NCBI GenBank assembly: GCA_041398025.1
Contig: JAWKVM010000036.1
Location: forward strand, 1-64,000
Reading direction: 5' to 3'
From: JANQPX01 sp041398025
GTDB taxonomy: Bacteria > Pseudomonadota > Alphaproteobacteria > Geminicoccales > Geminicoccaceae
DNA: 64,000 nucleotides
Shown here: in pieces, positions 16,785-27,956 of the stretch
How the letters are laid out: every line of letters starts with the position of its first letter
How positions within the stretch are numbered: the first letter of the stretch is position 1
Translations under genes and position numbers: made by a program
The notes under the pieces: generated by a model
Seen by the model: the letters and a program-made list of their open reading frames with translations, nothing else
What the model was told of the DNA's origin: nothing
The model's database searches: none

Positions 16785-17393
16785 GTGACACGCATTGCTA
16801 CCTGCGCCGCACTCGCGGTCAGCCTGTTCGGTCTTCTGATGACGCTGAATATTCTCGATGAGAACGATCCTGTAACCCTCACCACCTTCTTCTACGATCT
16901 TCTTGAAACCGGCCTTCTGGCGCTGGCGATCGCGGCTACCGCCTATCTTTCGGTCGAGACCCGGGACTTTCGCCGGGAACGATCTGCGTTGATCCAGAAT
17001 CTCGAAGGGGCGAAGGCCGAAGGCGCCCTTTGGCGGGCGACCGCCCATTCCCACATCGAAGGGTTGAGTCGCGCCATCGACCGGCAATTTCACGACTGGC
17101 GGCTGAGCGAGGGGGAGGCCGACATCGCCGGGCTGATGCTCAAAGGCCTTTCCCACAAGGAAATCGCCAATCTCCGCGAATCGAGTGAGGCGACAGTTCG
17201 GCAGCAGGCACGCTCCATCTACAAGAAATCGGGGCTTGCCGGTCGAGCCGAGCTTTCGGCGTTCTTCCTGGAAGATCTCCTGGCACCGAGCGAGCTGACG
17301 ACGACCGAGCACGCCAACGGCTCCGCCTCGCGACCGGTCGACATCCAGGCTGCCGCGACCCGCGGACAGACCGGCATGCCACCTTTGTCATAA
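16785..17393 (+). CDS. Membrane-tethered LuxR-type regulator
   Basis: 202 residues from the GTG at 16785, preferred over a GTG three codons earlier because GGGGTGAGG is spaced correctly. Two hydrophobic segments (about 6-20 and 36-56) are followed by a charged helical linker (57-100). The C-terminal LuxR-type helix-turn-helix (LSEGEADIAGLMLKGLSHKE, then IANLRESSEATVRQQARSIY) is at about 105-165. There is no receiver domain, so the signal probably arrives through the membrane part. The divergent exported protein at 17758-18699 is a possible but unproven target. Confidence 0.85.
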   Translation: MTRIATCAALAVSLFGLLMTLNILDENDPVTLTTFFYDLLETGLLALAIAATAYLSVETRDFRRERSALIQNLEGAKAEGALWRATAHSHIEGLSRAIDRQFHDWRLSEGEADIAGLMLKGLSHKEIANLRESSEATVRQQARSIYKKSGLAGRAELSAFFLEDLLAPSELTTTEHANGSASRPVDIQAAATRGQTGMPPLS

Positions 17394-17757
17394 GCCGGGG
17401 TCCGGTGCCGCCGGGCGCGCGACACCCGAGCAGGCTGCCGTCGGCAATCGCATCTGGCTGACTGCTGAAATCCGTCCCTCATCATTGGTGCAAGCTGCAG
17501 GGCGTCAGTGTGCAGATCGCAACCATCAGCCAATGGAATCGAACCATGTCCAACCGCCTGCAGCGTATGTCCACCCGTTGCTCGGCTGCCTCGCGATCCT
17601 CTGCACCTGACCGTCCAGACCAATGCGCCAATGGATCCCCCTTTTCAAGGATTTCCAACGCGGCAAGGCGGTCGTGTCCCAGGGAGCTTCGTACACCATC
17701 TCCAGGGACACGACCCCTTCGCTATCATCTGGTTACTGCAACCACCAACTGTTCAAA
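17394..17757. other. Gap without a supported gene
   Basis: About 360 bases between two convergent genes. No coding frame, RNA gene or clear terminator hairpin was found. Confidence 0.4.
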
Positions 17758-18699
17758 TCAAGGCACGTCGCAGGGGTCTATCGGGTTCGAACCGCCCGAA
17801 TCTGTCGTACAGAAAACCAAACCTTCGGTGATCGTCTGGTTGCCGCCCTCCTCGGTCGCTAAGACCTCGAACTCGTAGATCGTGCTGGGCTCGAGATAGG
17901 CATCGGGCACCTGAATGCTCGTAACGTCGGCCGGAACGTCGATGTCGAGCTGAGGCGAGACCTGGGGCCCCATCGATCCGTCCAATTTTTTGATGACTAG
18001 GTGATAGCCGACGACATTGACCGTATCGCCCCCATCTGTCCCGAGACCCGGGAGAAGTGAGGTCGTCACGGGTTCCCAATTGATGGCGAGAGGCGTTCCG
18101 GGGTCCACCGTGTTGTCCCCGTCCGTCGGCGCAAGGATGCTGGGGCCGGCGGGGAGGACGTAGGTGAGTTCCGCCGTTCCTGCGCTTTTCACACCGTCGA
18201 CGGATTTACCTTCGAATTCATAGACGCCCGGGGGATGCCTTTTCTGCAGCTCCTCCAGACTGATGGTTTCCTCGGGATCGAGCTCACAGTCGGGATTGGC
18301 AAGCGCCAAGTCCGAGACCTGGGGTTCCACGGCCTCCAGGAACTCTTCCGTGAAGCCGCCGTTCTTGGCGAAACCTCGACTCGTCCTGACATTGTAGATG
18401 GCCCGGCCATCCGGTTGCTCCAGCTTGAGCGAGGTAACGCCTTCTGTGTCGAACAGAATCTGAATACCCATGTCGCATGCCGAAGAGTTCGTCTCCACGT
18501 GCACATTCGTGAACTTGAAGGGTATAACGCCTGACTTGTCCTGACCGTAAGCCGTCTGCAGGCACGCATAGAACGTCAGGCCGGCAAACAGCGACACGGC
18601 AGGAAGCCATAAGGGCGCACGCCCGAGGCGTGGGCGGGACGCGGCAATGCACGGCTCGCTGATCGCATTGGTCGAGAAGTCGAATTTTTGATCGGACAT
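17758..18699 (-). CDS. Exported protein, hypothetical
   Basis: 313 residues from the ATG at 18699 with GGAG about 8 bases upstream. A basic N-terminus of about 27 residues precedes a hydrophobic segment (PLWLPAVSLFAGLTFYACLQ) ending near AYGQ, probably a long signal peptide. The mature part reads as beta-rich. Its C-terminal 110 residues (INWEPVTTSLLPG, then YEFEVLATEEGGN) resemble a fibronectin type III-like fold. Four or five cysteines are present. No enzymatic motif seen; family unknown. Confidence 0.7.
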   Translation of the reverse strand: MSDQKFDFSTNAISEPCIAASRPRLGRAPLWLPAVSLFAGLTFYACLQTAYGQDKSGVIPFKFTNVHVETNSSACDMGIQILFDTEGVTSLKLEQPDGRAIYNVRTSRGFAKNGGFTEEFLEAVEPQVSDLALANPDCELDPEETISLEELQKRHPPGVYEFEGKSVDGVKSAGTAELTYVLPAGPSILAPTDGDNTVDPGTPLAINWEPVTTSLLPGLGTDGGDTVNVVGYHLVIKKLDGSMGPQVSPQLDIDVPADVTSIQVPDAYLEPSTIYEFEVLATEEGGNQTITEGLVFCTTDSGGSNPIDPCDVP

Positions 18700-19305
18700 G
18701 ACTAGGCTCCTTTCTCAAGGCGGACACAGCTCGTCCGCTGACAGGAGCAGCTTCAGCCGAGTCAGGAGAACACTAAATTTAACAAGTGTGTTTAACCCAT
18801 GCTACTTTCGTCATATACGCGCGCGGGCGGGCAGGATCTTGCAGAATTTTCTTCGATTCTCGGCGACGTCTCATGATTAGGCGCCACAGGTAAAAAGGTC
18901 GTCGCCCAAGTTTGGCCATGGTCCTCCATAGCAAGGCTGTCGCGTCATATCTGGATCTCCTTGTCGCCCAAGGGAACCTGGACTGAGATCGCTTCTTTGC
19001 GAAGGAAAGAGACGAAGCTACTGCGCTTTTGCAGCTAGCTGCGGCAGCTCAGGGTCATCTTCCCCCGTTAGCGGATGGACCTCCAATGCGTGCAAACCGG
19101 CGGTAAGCAGCTCGACGGGTCGGAAGTCGTTTGCCGTGCCAGCTTTCCCGCCGTTTTTTGCCAGAAGCCTCGTTTCCCATGAGTGCCACCTTTGGACGCG
19201 AGCGCTGGAGGATCGAAAGGCGAAAATGCGCCTACAACAGGTCATTTGCCTCAAGCCGTGCAGGCCGTAGTCTAAGGGGGATATAGAGGAGCGTCGGAGA
19301 ACCCC
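18700..19305. other. Gap without a supported gene
   Basis: About 600 bases upstream of both a leftward and a rightward gene. Antisense frames near 19,018-19,323 overlap the VOC start and carry no recognisable domain. It presumably contains two promoters. Confidence 0.4.
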
Positions 19306-19674
19306 ATGCCACCGTCGATTCACAGGGTCATCATCTACACCAAGAAGATGCAGGAGATGGCCGAGTTTTACGCCAAGTTCTTCGGTTACAAAGCCGTCGT
19401 GAGAGATGGGGATCGCATCTGGGAGCTGCGACCGCGCGAGGGTGGATTGACACTATTGCTGCACCCGGCGAGTAGAGGCCAGAAAGAAGGTCAGTCATTG
19501 ATCAAGCTGTTGTTTGACGTCGAGGATGTTGAAGCCTGTCGGTCTGAACTGACGCGGCGAGGTCTTGAGGTGGGGCCGCTCCATGATGCAGACGGATACC
19601 AGTTCGCAAACGCCAAAGACCCATCGAAGAATGCGATCTCGATTTCGAACCGCGCATATGCCGGCAATCACTAG
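19306..19674 (+). CDS. VOC (glyoxalase/dioxygenase) family protein
   Basis: 122 residues from the ATG at 19306, with GGAG well placed upstream. It forms one vicinal-oxygen-chelate module: HRVIIYTKKMQEMAEFYAKF at the start, W-x-LRP in the middle, and FANAKDPSKNAISISN at the end. The usual metal ligands are only partly recognisable, so enzymatic activity is uncertain. It stands alone beside an integrase relic. Confidence 0.8.
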   Translation: MPPSIHRVIIYTKKMQEMAEFYAKFFGYKAVVRDGDRIWELRPREGGLTLLLHPASRGQKEGQSLIKLLFDVEDVEACRSELTRRGLEVGPLHDADGYQFANAKDPSKNAISISNRAYAGNH

Positions 19675-19732
19675 TAACCGCTTCTCGCTCTTTTGGACTG
19701 CCATCACACCAAGCCCTTGTGGCGAGCTCGGG

Positions 19733-20110
19733 TCAATTGCTCTCGGTGCGTGGGATAGTAGCCAGCAGCTCGCGCGCCGGTGCGTTCAGATGGATGACCT
19801 TGGCACCGGTCTTGCTGTCGGCCAGCCGCAGGCAGCCACGCTCGAAATCGACCTCGCTCCAGCGCAAGGTCAGGATTTCGGGCAGGCGTGCGCCGCTGAG
19901 GATTAACAGCCTGATCGCGCGGACGACACTTGGCATCTCCCTGCTTCCGCGTTCGGCCTCGGCCATTGCAGCGCCGAGCCTTGCCATCTCGGCGGCGAAC
20001 AAGAACCGCTCGCGCTTCTCTTCCTTGAATTTCTCGACATGGCGGCAGGGATTGGAACCATCCAGCCGATAGCCATGGCGCTCAGCCCAATTGAACAGCT
20101 TGGAGCCCAT
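19733..20110 (-). pseudogene. Tyrosine-integrase remnant cut by an insertion sequence
   Basis: About 125 codons of a phage-type integrase middle region: SNPCRHVEKFKEEKRERFL and SGARLPEILTLRWSEVDF with the first catalytic arginine changed in context (SGARLPE). The frame stops before the H-x-x-R, H and Y motifs, and the N-terminal part is absent because the IS end lies at 20103. No continuation is recognisable on the far side of the IS. It is a dead gene, a trace of an older integration. Confidence 0.75.
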
Positions 20111-21029
20111 CCGAAACGTTCTCTTTAGATTTCAGCGGTTTGCCAATCTTCCGACGAGGAGTGGGATGATGGCGGCGACATCCATGGCGGTCGAGGTTTC
20201 GATTAATCGCTCGAAGTCTTTGGCGAGACGGCGGTTGCGACCGCGCCAGCCGAAGGTGCGTTCGATCACCCAGCGTCTTGGGATGATCTCGAAGCCTTCG
20301 GCGTGCGGCGGTCGTTTGACGATCTCCAGCTTGAGGCCTGCGCTGGCGGCATTGCCCGCGGCGACGGGGCCTTGATAGCCGGCGTCGGCGAAGCGACAAA
20401 GCAGCCAGGGGAACTGACGCTTGATCCATCTGCAGGCTTGGCCGAGGCCGTTGCGATCTTGAATGTTGGCTTCATGTACCGCCAGGTTCAGCGGCAGGCC
20501 GATCGTATCGGTAACCAGGTGGCGCTTGCGTCCGTTGATCTTCTTGCCGGCGTCATAGCCGCGCAACCCGCCGGATTCCGTGGTCTTCACGCTTTGGCTG
20601 TCAATCATACCGGCCGTCGGCGATGCCTCCTTGCCGGCTTGCTCACGCGTCTGCATCAAGAGGATCATCCAAATCCGATGCCAGATGCCGTCCTGCCAGA
20701 ACCGTCGACAATAGTCGTAGACCGTGCTCCTCGGCGGAAAGTCCTTCGGCAGCATGTCCCAGGGACAACCAGTGCGGACGAGATAAAGAATCGCGTTCAG
20801 CACCTCGCGCAAACCCGTCGTCCGTGGCCGCCCACCACGTTTCGCCGATGGCAGCAACGGTTCGATCAATCCATACTCGTCGTCGGTCACGTCGCTTGCG
20901 TAACGGGTGTGCACGCGCTCACAGTGCGTGCGGGCGAAAGCAGTCCACATCGATCATGGCTCCGTTCTTCTTGGCAGAATGCAGATGCCATAACATATTG
21001 TTTTCGCTCAATTTTTTCCGGATGGGCTC
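20103..21029 (-). mobile_element. IS5-family insertion sequence
   Basis: The inverted ends GAGCCCATCCGAAA (20103-20116) and its near-perfect complement ending GGATGGGCTC (up to 21029) bound a 927-bp element with one transposase gene. I could not identify a convincing target duplication. It interrupts an integrase relic. Confidence 0.8.
20132..20950 (-). CDS. IS5-family transposase
   Basis: 272 residues from the ATG at 20950. The N-terminal segment VTDDEYGLIEPLLP and GGRPRTTGLREVLNAILYLV is typical of the family, as is PRSTVYDYCRRF. The DDE residues are D117 (MIDSQSVK), D189 (FADAGYQG) and E230 (RRWVIERTFGW). The single open frame is intact, so the copy may be active. Confidence 0.93.
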   Translation of the reverse strand: MWTAFARTHCERVHTRYASDVTDDEYGLIEPLLPSAKRGGRPRTTGLREVLNAILYLVRTGCPWDMLPKDFPPRSTVYDYCRRFWQDGIWHRIWMILLMQTREQAGKEASPTAGMIDSQSVKTTESGGLRGYDAGKKINGRKRHLVTDTIGLPLNLAVHEANIQDRNGLGQACRWIKRQFPWLLCRFADAGYQGPVAAGNAASAGLKLEIVKRPPHAEGFEIIPRRWVIERTFGWRGRNRRLAKDFERLIETSTAMDVAAIIPLLVGRLANR

Positions 21030-21240
21030 TGAGATATGCAGCGGTGGCAATGGAATGCAATGGTTCTTACTGCAACAATGAAAAATTCAAGGTTTGCCGC
21101 GTCCAACGCAGGTAACAAGTGTATTGAAGTTTCACCTAATCAGGCAAATTCCTTCTTGAGCGCTTTGGGTCTTTTTCGCCAGGATCTATTATTACGCTGA
21201 TATCAGCACCAGGAATCAAGCCCTTGAAGCAGCCATGCCA

Positions 21241-22859
<1,619 letters not shown>

Positions 22860-22863
<4 letters not shown>

Positions 22864-24002
22864 TCGTTCTCTCCCACAGCTTTGGCGCGCGCCGGCGGCT
22901 CGGCCAATCCCTCGTCGGCCCCGTCATCATGTTCGTCCAGGTCAACGCTGTCGGCCGTGCCGACCTCGCCGGCGAACAGTTTTCTGGGATCGAAGGCGTC
23001 GCGCACGGCCTCGCCGATGAAGACCAGGAGGCTGAGCAGCACCGCGACCGCCATGAACGCCGTCATGCCGAGCCAGGGGGCCTGCAGGTTGGACTTGCCC
23101 TGGCGCAGCAGCTCGCCGAGCGACGGCGAGCCCGCGGGCAGGCCGAAACCCAGGAAATCGAGGCTGGTGAGGATGGTCACCGCACCCGCGAGGCTGAAGG
23201 GGAGGAAGGTCAGCGCCGCGACCATGGCATTGGGCAGCACATGGCGGAACATGATCGCCCAGTCGCCGACGCCAAGCGCACGGGCGGCGCGCACATAGTC
23301 GAAATTTCTCGCCCGCAGGAACTCCGCGCGCACCACGCCGACCAGGCCGGTCCAGGCAGACAGGAGGAGGATGAAAAGGAGCGTGAAGAAGCTGGGCTGA
23401 ATCACGGCGGCCATGATGATCAGGATGAACAGGATCGGCAGGCCTTCCCAGATCTCGATGAAGCGCTGGAACAAAAGGTCGGTCCAGCCGCCGAAATAGC
23501 CCTGCACCGCGCCCGCGGCGATGCCGATGATCGATGACAGCACGGTCAGGCAGAGCGCGAACAGCACGGACAGGCGAAAGCCGTAGACCACGCGCGCCAC
23601 CACGTCTCTCGCCTGATCGTCCGTGCCCAGCCAGTGCCTGGCATCCGGCGCCGAGGGGCCGATCACCTCGAAGTCGTGGGTGTCGTAGGCAAAGGGAACC
23701 GGCGGCCAGAGGGTCCACCCCTTCTCCGCGATCAGCTCCTGGACGAAAGGATCGGTGTAGTCGGCCTCCGCGTCGAACTCGCCGCCGAACGTGGTCTCGG
23801 GATAGGTCTGGACGATCGGATAGTAGAAGCTTCCATCATAGCGGATCAGCAGCGGGCGATCATTGGCGAGCAGCTCGGCAAACAGGCTGAGACCGAACAG
23901 GCCGAGAAAAATCCAGAAGGACCAGAAACCCCGCCGGTTGGCGCGGAAGTTCTGCAGACGCCTTCGGCCGATCGGCCCCAGATGGATGCCCGGCAAGCCC
24001 AC
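22860..24002 (-). CDS. yejE: Peptide ABC importer permease
   Basis: 380 residues from a GTG at 24002 with GGGAGG upstream. After a basic N-terminus (GPIGRRRLQNFRANRRGFWS) there is a first membrane helix, then a large periplasmic loop carrying the YejE-type segment DDQARDVVARVVYG, and five C-terminal helices with the EAA-type loop ARALGVGDWAIMFRHVLPNA. It starts three bases after the yejB stop. It pairs with YejB to form the channel. Confidence 0.93.
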
Positions 24003-24005
24003 GCC

Positions 24006-25118
24006 TCAGGCCTCCCGGCTTTCGAAATCGATGCGCGGGTCGACCACGACATACATGATGTCGCCGATCAGACGAAGGACCAGGCCGAGGATGCTGAAGA
24101 AAAACAGCGTGCCGAAGATCACGGGAAAATCGCGGTTGATCGCCGCCTCGAAGCCGAGCAGGCCGAGACCGTCCAAAGAGAAAATCATCTCGATCAGGAG
24201 CGAGCCTGTGAACAGGATGCTGATGAAGGCCGCGGGAAAGCCAGCGATCACGATCAGCATGGCGTTTCTGAACACATGCCCGTAGAGCACGCGCCGCTCG
24301 GACAGACCCTTGGCGCGTGCGGTCTGCACATACTGCATGTTGATCTGATCGAGAAAGGAGTTTTTCGTGAGCATGGTCAGCGTCGCGAAGCCGCTGATCA
24401 CCATGCTCAGCACCGGCAGCGTGATGTGCCAGAGATAGTCCAGCGCCTGCTGCCACCAGGTGAGCGACGAGAAATTCTCGGAGACCAGGCCGCGCAGCGG
24501 GAACCAGTCGAGAAAACGGCCGCCGGCGAACAGGATGATCAGGAGGATGCCGAACATGAAGGACGGGATGGCGTAGCCGACGATGATCACCCCGCTGGTC
24601 CAGATATCGAACCGGCTGCCGTCCCTGACCGCCTTGGCGATGCCGAGCGGAATCGAGATCAGATAGACCAGGAGCGTGGTCCAAAGCCCGAGCGAGATCG
24701 AGACCGGCATCTTGTCGAGCACCAGATCGACCACCTTCCGGTCGCGGAAATAGCTGCTGCCGAAGTCGAAGCGGATATAGTTGCCGAGCATCAGGAGAAA
24801 GCGCTCGTGCAGCGGCTTGTCGAAGCCGAACGTCTTCTCGATGTCGGCGATAATCTCCGGATCGAGTCCTTGCGCGCCCCGATATTTGCTGGTGGACGCA
24901 CTTTGGCCGGCCGCGTCCACACCTTGCGCGGAGCCCTGAAAATCGCTCTGGCCACCGGTAAAGCGCTCGGTCGCGCCGACCGCCTCGCCCTGCATCTGGG
25001 CGATCAGCTGCTCGACCGGCCCACCGGGAGCAAGCTGCACGATGATGAAGTTCAGCACCATGATCCCGAACAGCACCGGGATCATCAGCAGCAGGCGCCG
25101 GACGATATAGCTCAGCAC
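24006..25118 (-). CDS. yejB: Peptide ABC importer permease
   Basis: 370 residues from a GTG at 25118. The first helix (IVRRLLLMIPVLFGIMVLNF) and the following QLAPGGPVEQ are typical of DppB/YejB permeases. A long periplasmic segment (about 45-105) is characteristic of YejB, and the cytoplasmic loop TARAKGLSERRVLYGHVFRN contacts the ATPase. It follows yejA by about 50 bases. Confidence 0.93.
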   Translation of the reverse strand: MLSYIVRRLLLMIPVLFGIMVLNFIIVQLAPGGPVEQLIAQMQGEAVGATERFTGGQSDFQGSAQGVDAAGQSASTSKYRGAQGLDPEIIADIEKTFGFDKPLHERFLLMLGNYIRFDFGSSYFRDRKVVDLVLDKMPVSISLGLWTTLLVYLISIPLGIAKAVRDGSRFDIWTSGVIIVGYAIPSFMFGILLIILFAGGRFLDWFPLRGLVSENFSSLTWWQQALDYLWHITLPVLSMVISGFATLTMLTKNSFLDQINMQYVQTARAKGLSERRVLYGHVFRNAMLIVIAGFPAAFISILFTGSLLIEMIFSLDGLGLLGFEAAINRDFPVIFGTLFFFSILGLVLRLIGDIMYVVVDPRIDFESREA

Positions 25119-25167
25119 CGGCGCGGCCGGCTACGTGGACTCTTGGGGGCTGGTGCCTCGGAGCAAG

Positions 25168-27015
25168 TCACCGTGAAGCCTGCTGCTCCAGCTTGGTGTC
25201 GATCCACCAGGCACCCGGAAAGCTCAGCCCATAGCGCGGATTGGTCTCGGGCTTGCCGAACTTGTTCCAATAGGCGACGCGGTAGATGTCGTTGTGGAAT
25301 TGCGGCAGCACGTAGTAGTTCCAGAGCAGCACGCGATCGAGCGCGCGGTTGGTCGCTTTCAGGGTATCCAGATCCTTGGCGGCGATGATCTGCTCGATCA
25401 GCTCGTCGGCGACCGGGTTCTTGATGCCGGCCATGTTGGCGGAGCCCCTGACGTCAGCGGCCTCGGAGCCGTAGTAGGAGCGAAGCTCCGGGCCCGGCGG
25501 CGGGAAGAAGTTGAGCTTGACCGTGGTCATGTCGTAGTCGAAATCGTCGAGCCTCACCTGATATTGCGAACTGTCGACCGTGCGGATGGTGGCATCGATG
25601 CCGGCGTGGCGCAGGTTCTTGACGAAGGGAGCGGTGAGGCGTTCCTGATCGGGGCTGAGAATCAGGAACTCGATGGTCATGACCTCGCCGCTGTCGCCGT
25701 GGGTCAGCTTGCCGTTGACCAGCGTCCAGCCTGCCTCCTCGAACAGACGGACGGCTTCACGGAACTGCGCGCGATTGCGCCCGCTGCCGTCGGTCTTCGG
25801 CAGCTCGAAGGCCTTCTCGAACAGTTCGGGCGGGAGCCGGTCGCGATAGGGCTCCAGGATCGCGATCTCTTCCGGCGTCGGTGGTCCGGAGACGCCGAAA
25901 TCCGAGTTCGGGAAATAGCTTTCCGTGCGCTGATACTGGCCGTAGAGCAGCGTGCGCTGGATCGCCTCGAAGTCGTAGAGATAACCGAGTGCCTGGCGCA
26001 CGCGCGGATCACTGAACTTCGCCAGGCGATTGTTGATGAAATAGGCCTGGATGCCCTCCGGCACCTCGTTCGGAATCTCCTCGATGGCCATGCGGCCGCT
26101 CTTCGCGGCATCGACATCGTAGCCGGTCGCCCAGCGCTTCGAGCTGTTCTCCTGACGGAAGTCGATATCGCCTGCCTTGAACGCCTCGAAGGCGACCTCG
26201 GGCTCGCGATAGTAGTCGTAACGGATCTCGTCGAAATTATTGAGGCCGCGGTTCACCGGCAGGTCGGCCGCCCAATAGTCCGCGACGCGCCGATAGGTGA
26301 GCGAGCGGCCGGGGTCGACCTCGGCGAGTTCATAGGCACCACTGCCGAGCGGCGGCTCGAGCGTGGTCTTGGTGATGTCGCGCTCCTTCCAGTAATGGCG
26401 CGGCAGGGGCGAAAGCTCCGCCACTTTCAAGAGCGGCTTCATGTTGTCGCGGGTCTTGAAGGTGAATTTCAGCTTGTGGTCGGAGAGGGCCTCGACGCCC
26501 TCCACGTCCTCGTAGAAGGACTTCAGAAAGGGCCGGCCGATCTCCTGGGTGGTCTCGAAACGGAAGACGAAGTCCTCGGCGGTGATCGGCTCGCCGTCCT
26601 GGTAGCGAGCCTCGGGCCGGAGATTGAAGATGATCCAGCTCTTGTCGGCGGGATATTCGGCCGTCTCGGCGATCAGACCGTAGACCACGGAAAGCTCGTC
26701 GGCCGACGGCACCATCAGACTGTCGCTGATCAGGCCGATGCTGGTCGGCCAGTCCCCCTTCAGGATGATCGTGTTCAGACTGTCGAAGGAGCCCGGCGCG
26801 TCGAGCACGATCTTGCCGCCCTTGGGCGCGTCCGGATTGGCGTAGGGCCAATGGTCGAATCCGTCCTTGTAGAGTGGCTCGCCGAACTCGGCGATGGCCG
26901 ACGCGACGGTGACCTCCTCGGCCTCTGCGAGCAGAGGCAGGGCGCCGATCGCGCCCGCGACCAGCCCCGCGGCCAACAATGTCAGCAAGCGACGGGTCAC
27001 GATAAGATCGACCAT
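25168..27015 (-). CDS. yejA: Peptide ABC importer, periplasmic binding protein
   Basis: 615 residues from the ATG at 27015, with GGAG nine bases upstream; the longer open frame overlaps the hisN-like gene and has no signal peptide. Residues 8-33 form a Sec signal (RRLLTLLAAGLVAGAIGALP). The mature protein is an SBP_bac_5 (DppA/OppA) binding protein, with FGEPLYKDGFDHWPYANPDA at the N-terminus typical of YejA. It would deliver peptides to YejBEF, encoded directly downstream. Confidence 0.92.
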   Translation of the reverse strand: MVDLIVTRRLLTLLAAGLVAGAIGALPLLAEAEEVTVASAIAEFGEPLYKDGFDHWPYANPDAPKGGKIVLDAPGSFDSLNTIILKGDWPTSIGLISDSLMVPSADELSVVYGLIAETAEYPADKSWIIFNLRPEARYQDGEPITAEDFVFRFETTQEIGRPFLKSFYEDVEGVEALSDHKLKFTFKTRDNMKPLLKVAELSPLPRHYWKERDITKTTLEPPLGSGAYELAEVDPGRSLTYRRVADYWAADLPVNRGLNNFDEIRYDYYREPEVAFEAFKAGDIDFRQENSSKRWATGYDVDAAKSGRMAIEEIPNEVPEGIQAYFINNRLAKFSDPRVRQALGYLYDFEAIQRTLLYGQYQRTESYFPNSDFGVSGPPTPEEIAILEPYRDRLPPELFEKAFELPKTDGSGRNRAQFREAVRLFEEAGWTLVNGKLTHGDSGEVMTIEFLILSPDQERLTAPFVKNLRHAGIDATIRTVDSSQYQVRLDDFDYDMTTVKLNFFPPPGPELRSYYGSEAADVRGSANMAGIKNPVADELIEQIIAAKDLDTLKATNRALDRVLLWNYYVLPQFHNDIYRVAYWNKFGKPETNPRYGLSFPGAWWIDTKLEQQASR

Positions 27016-27103
27016 CGGATCACTCCAACCAGTTGAGCCTCCTCCTCCGAGTAGGCTTATATAGACAGCTCCCGGTTCAAAGCCCAGGGTCGATGGACCA
27101 GGT

Positions 27104-27895
27104 TTAATTGATTGTGAGCAATGCCAGCGCCTCGGCATGCACCCGTCGATCACCCGCCGCGAGCACACGCCCATCGGAGTCCGGGGTGAGAGGCCTGCCC
27201 TCCCAATCGGTGATGATGCCGCCTGCACCCTCGATCACCGGGATCAGGGCGAAATAATCATGGGTGTCGAGATCCGCCTCGACGATGACATCGGCAAAGC
27301 CGAGCGCGAGTTGGCCGTAGGCGTAGCAATCGCCGCCATACATCGGCAGAGCGACCGCGGCCTCGATGCGGGCGAAGGCGCGCGCCTCCTCGGGCTGCTT
27401 GAACATCTGGGGCGAGGTCACGTAGAGCACGGCTTCGTCGAGGCGCGCGCAAGGACGCACGGCGATGTCCTCGCCGTTCCAACGGCTGGGCAGGCCGGCA
27501 CCGCCCGTCCAGCGTTCGCCGAGCATGCAGTGATCGATCACCCCGACCACGGGGCGGCCCCGATAGGCGACGCTCACCAGCGTGCCGAATAGCGGCCGGC
27601 CGGTGATGAACGACTTGGTGCCGTCGATCGGATCGATATGCCAGACATAGTCGGCGTCCAGACGCACCGCGTTGAATTCCTCGCCCTCGATGCCGTGATC
27701 GGGCCAGACCTGCTCGATCAGCGCGCGCATCGCCTGCTCGGCCTCGCGATCGGCGATGGTCACCGGGCTGTCGTCGGGCTTCTGGTCGATGGCAATCTTC
27801 TGGCGGAAATAGGGCCGGATCACCTGCCCCGCAGCATCCGCCACCTCCTCGGCAAAGGCGAGGAGCCTGGTCGGATCGTCTGCGGTCTCAGCCAT
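27104..27895 (-). CDS. hisN: Inositol-monophosphatase-family phosphatase, probable histidinol-phosphatase
   Basis: 263 residues. The metal-site motifs of the family are present: GEEF near residue 72, DPIDGTKSF near 88 and a C-terminal D-x-H-D-Y-x-A segment near 213 in place of the usual W-D-x-A-A, a known feature of the HisN branch. The expected reaction is histidinol phosphate to histidinol. It lies 61 bases after the cytochrome c gene and 88 bases before yejA on the same strand, so the genes may share a transcript. Confidence 0.85.
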   Translation of the reverse strand: MAETADDPTRLLAFAEEVADAAGQVIRPYFRQKIAIDQKPDDSPVTIADREAEQAMRALIEQVWPDHGIEGEEFNAVRLDADYVWHIDPIDGTKSFITGRPLFGTLVSVAYRGRPVVGVIDHCMLGERWTGGAGLPSRWNGEDIAVRPCARLDEAVLYVTSPQMFKQPEEARAFARIEAAVALPMYGGDCYAYGQLALGFADVIVEADLDTHDYFALIPVIEGAGGIITDWEGRPLTPDSDGRVLAAGDRRVHAEALALLTIN

Positions 27896-27956
27896 GCGCT
27901 TCTGTGTCTTTCATCCGGCCAGCAATCGCGCTGTCGGCCGAGCCGACCCGCGCCGA

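Noticed and set aside
16509..17312. Minus-strand frame opposite the LuxR-type gene
   Set aside because: The plus-strand frame has a clear LuxR HTH and a good start; the reverse frame has none.
19018..19323. Minus-strand frame upstream of the VOC gene
   Set aside because: Overlaps the VOC start, no recognisable domain and no ribosome site.
23634..25388. Long plus-strand open frame of 584 codons
   Set aside because: Antisense to yejE and yejB in a GC-rich region; composition is that of a reversed membrane-protein gene and there is no domain or ribosome site.
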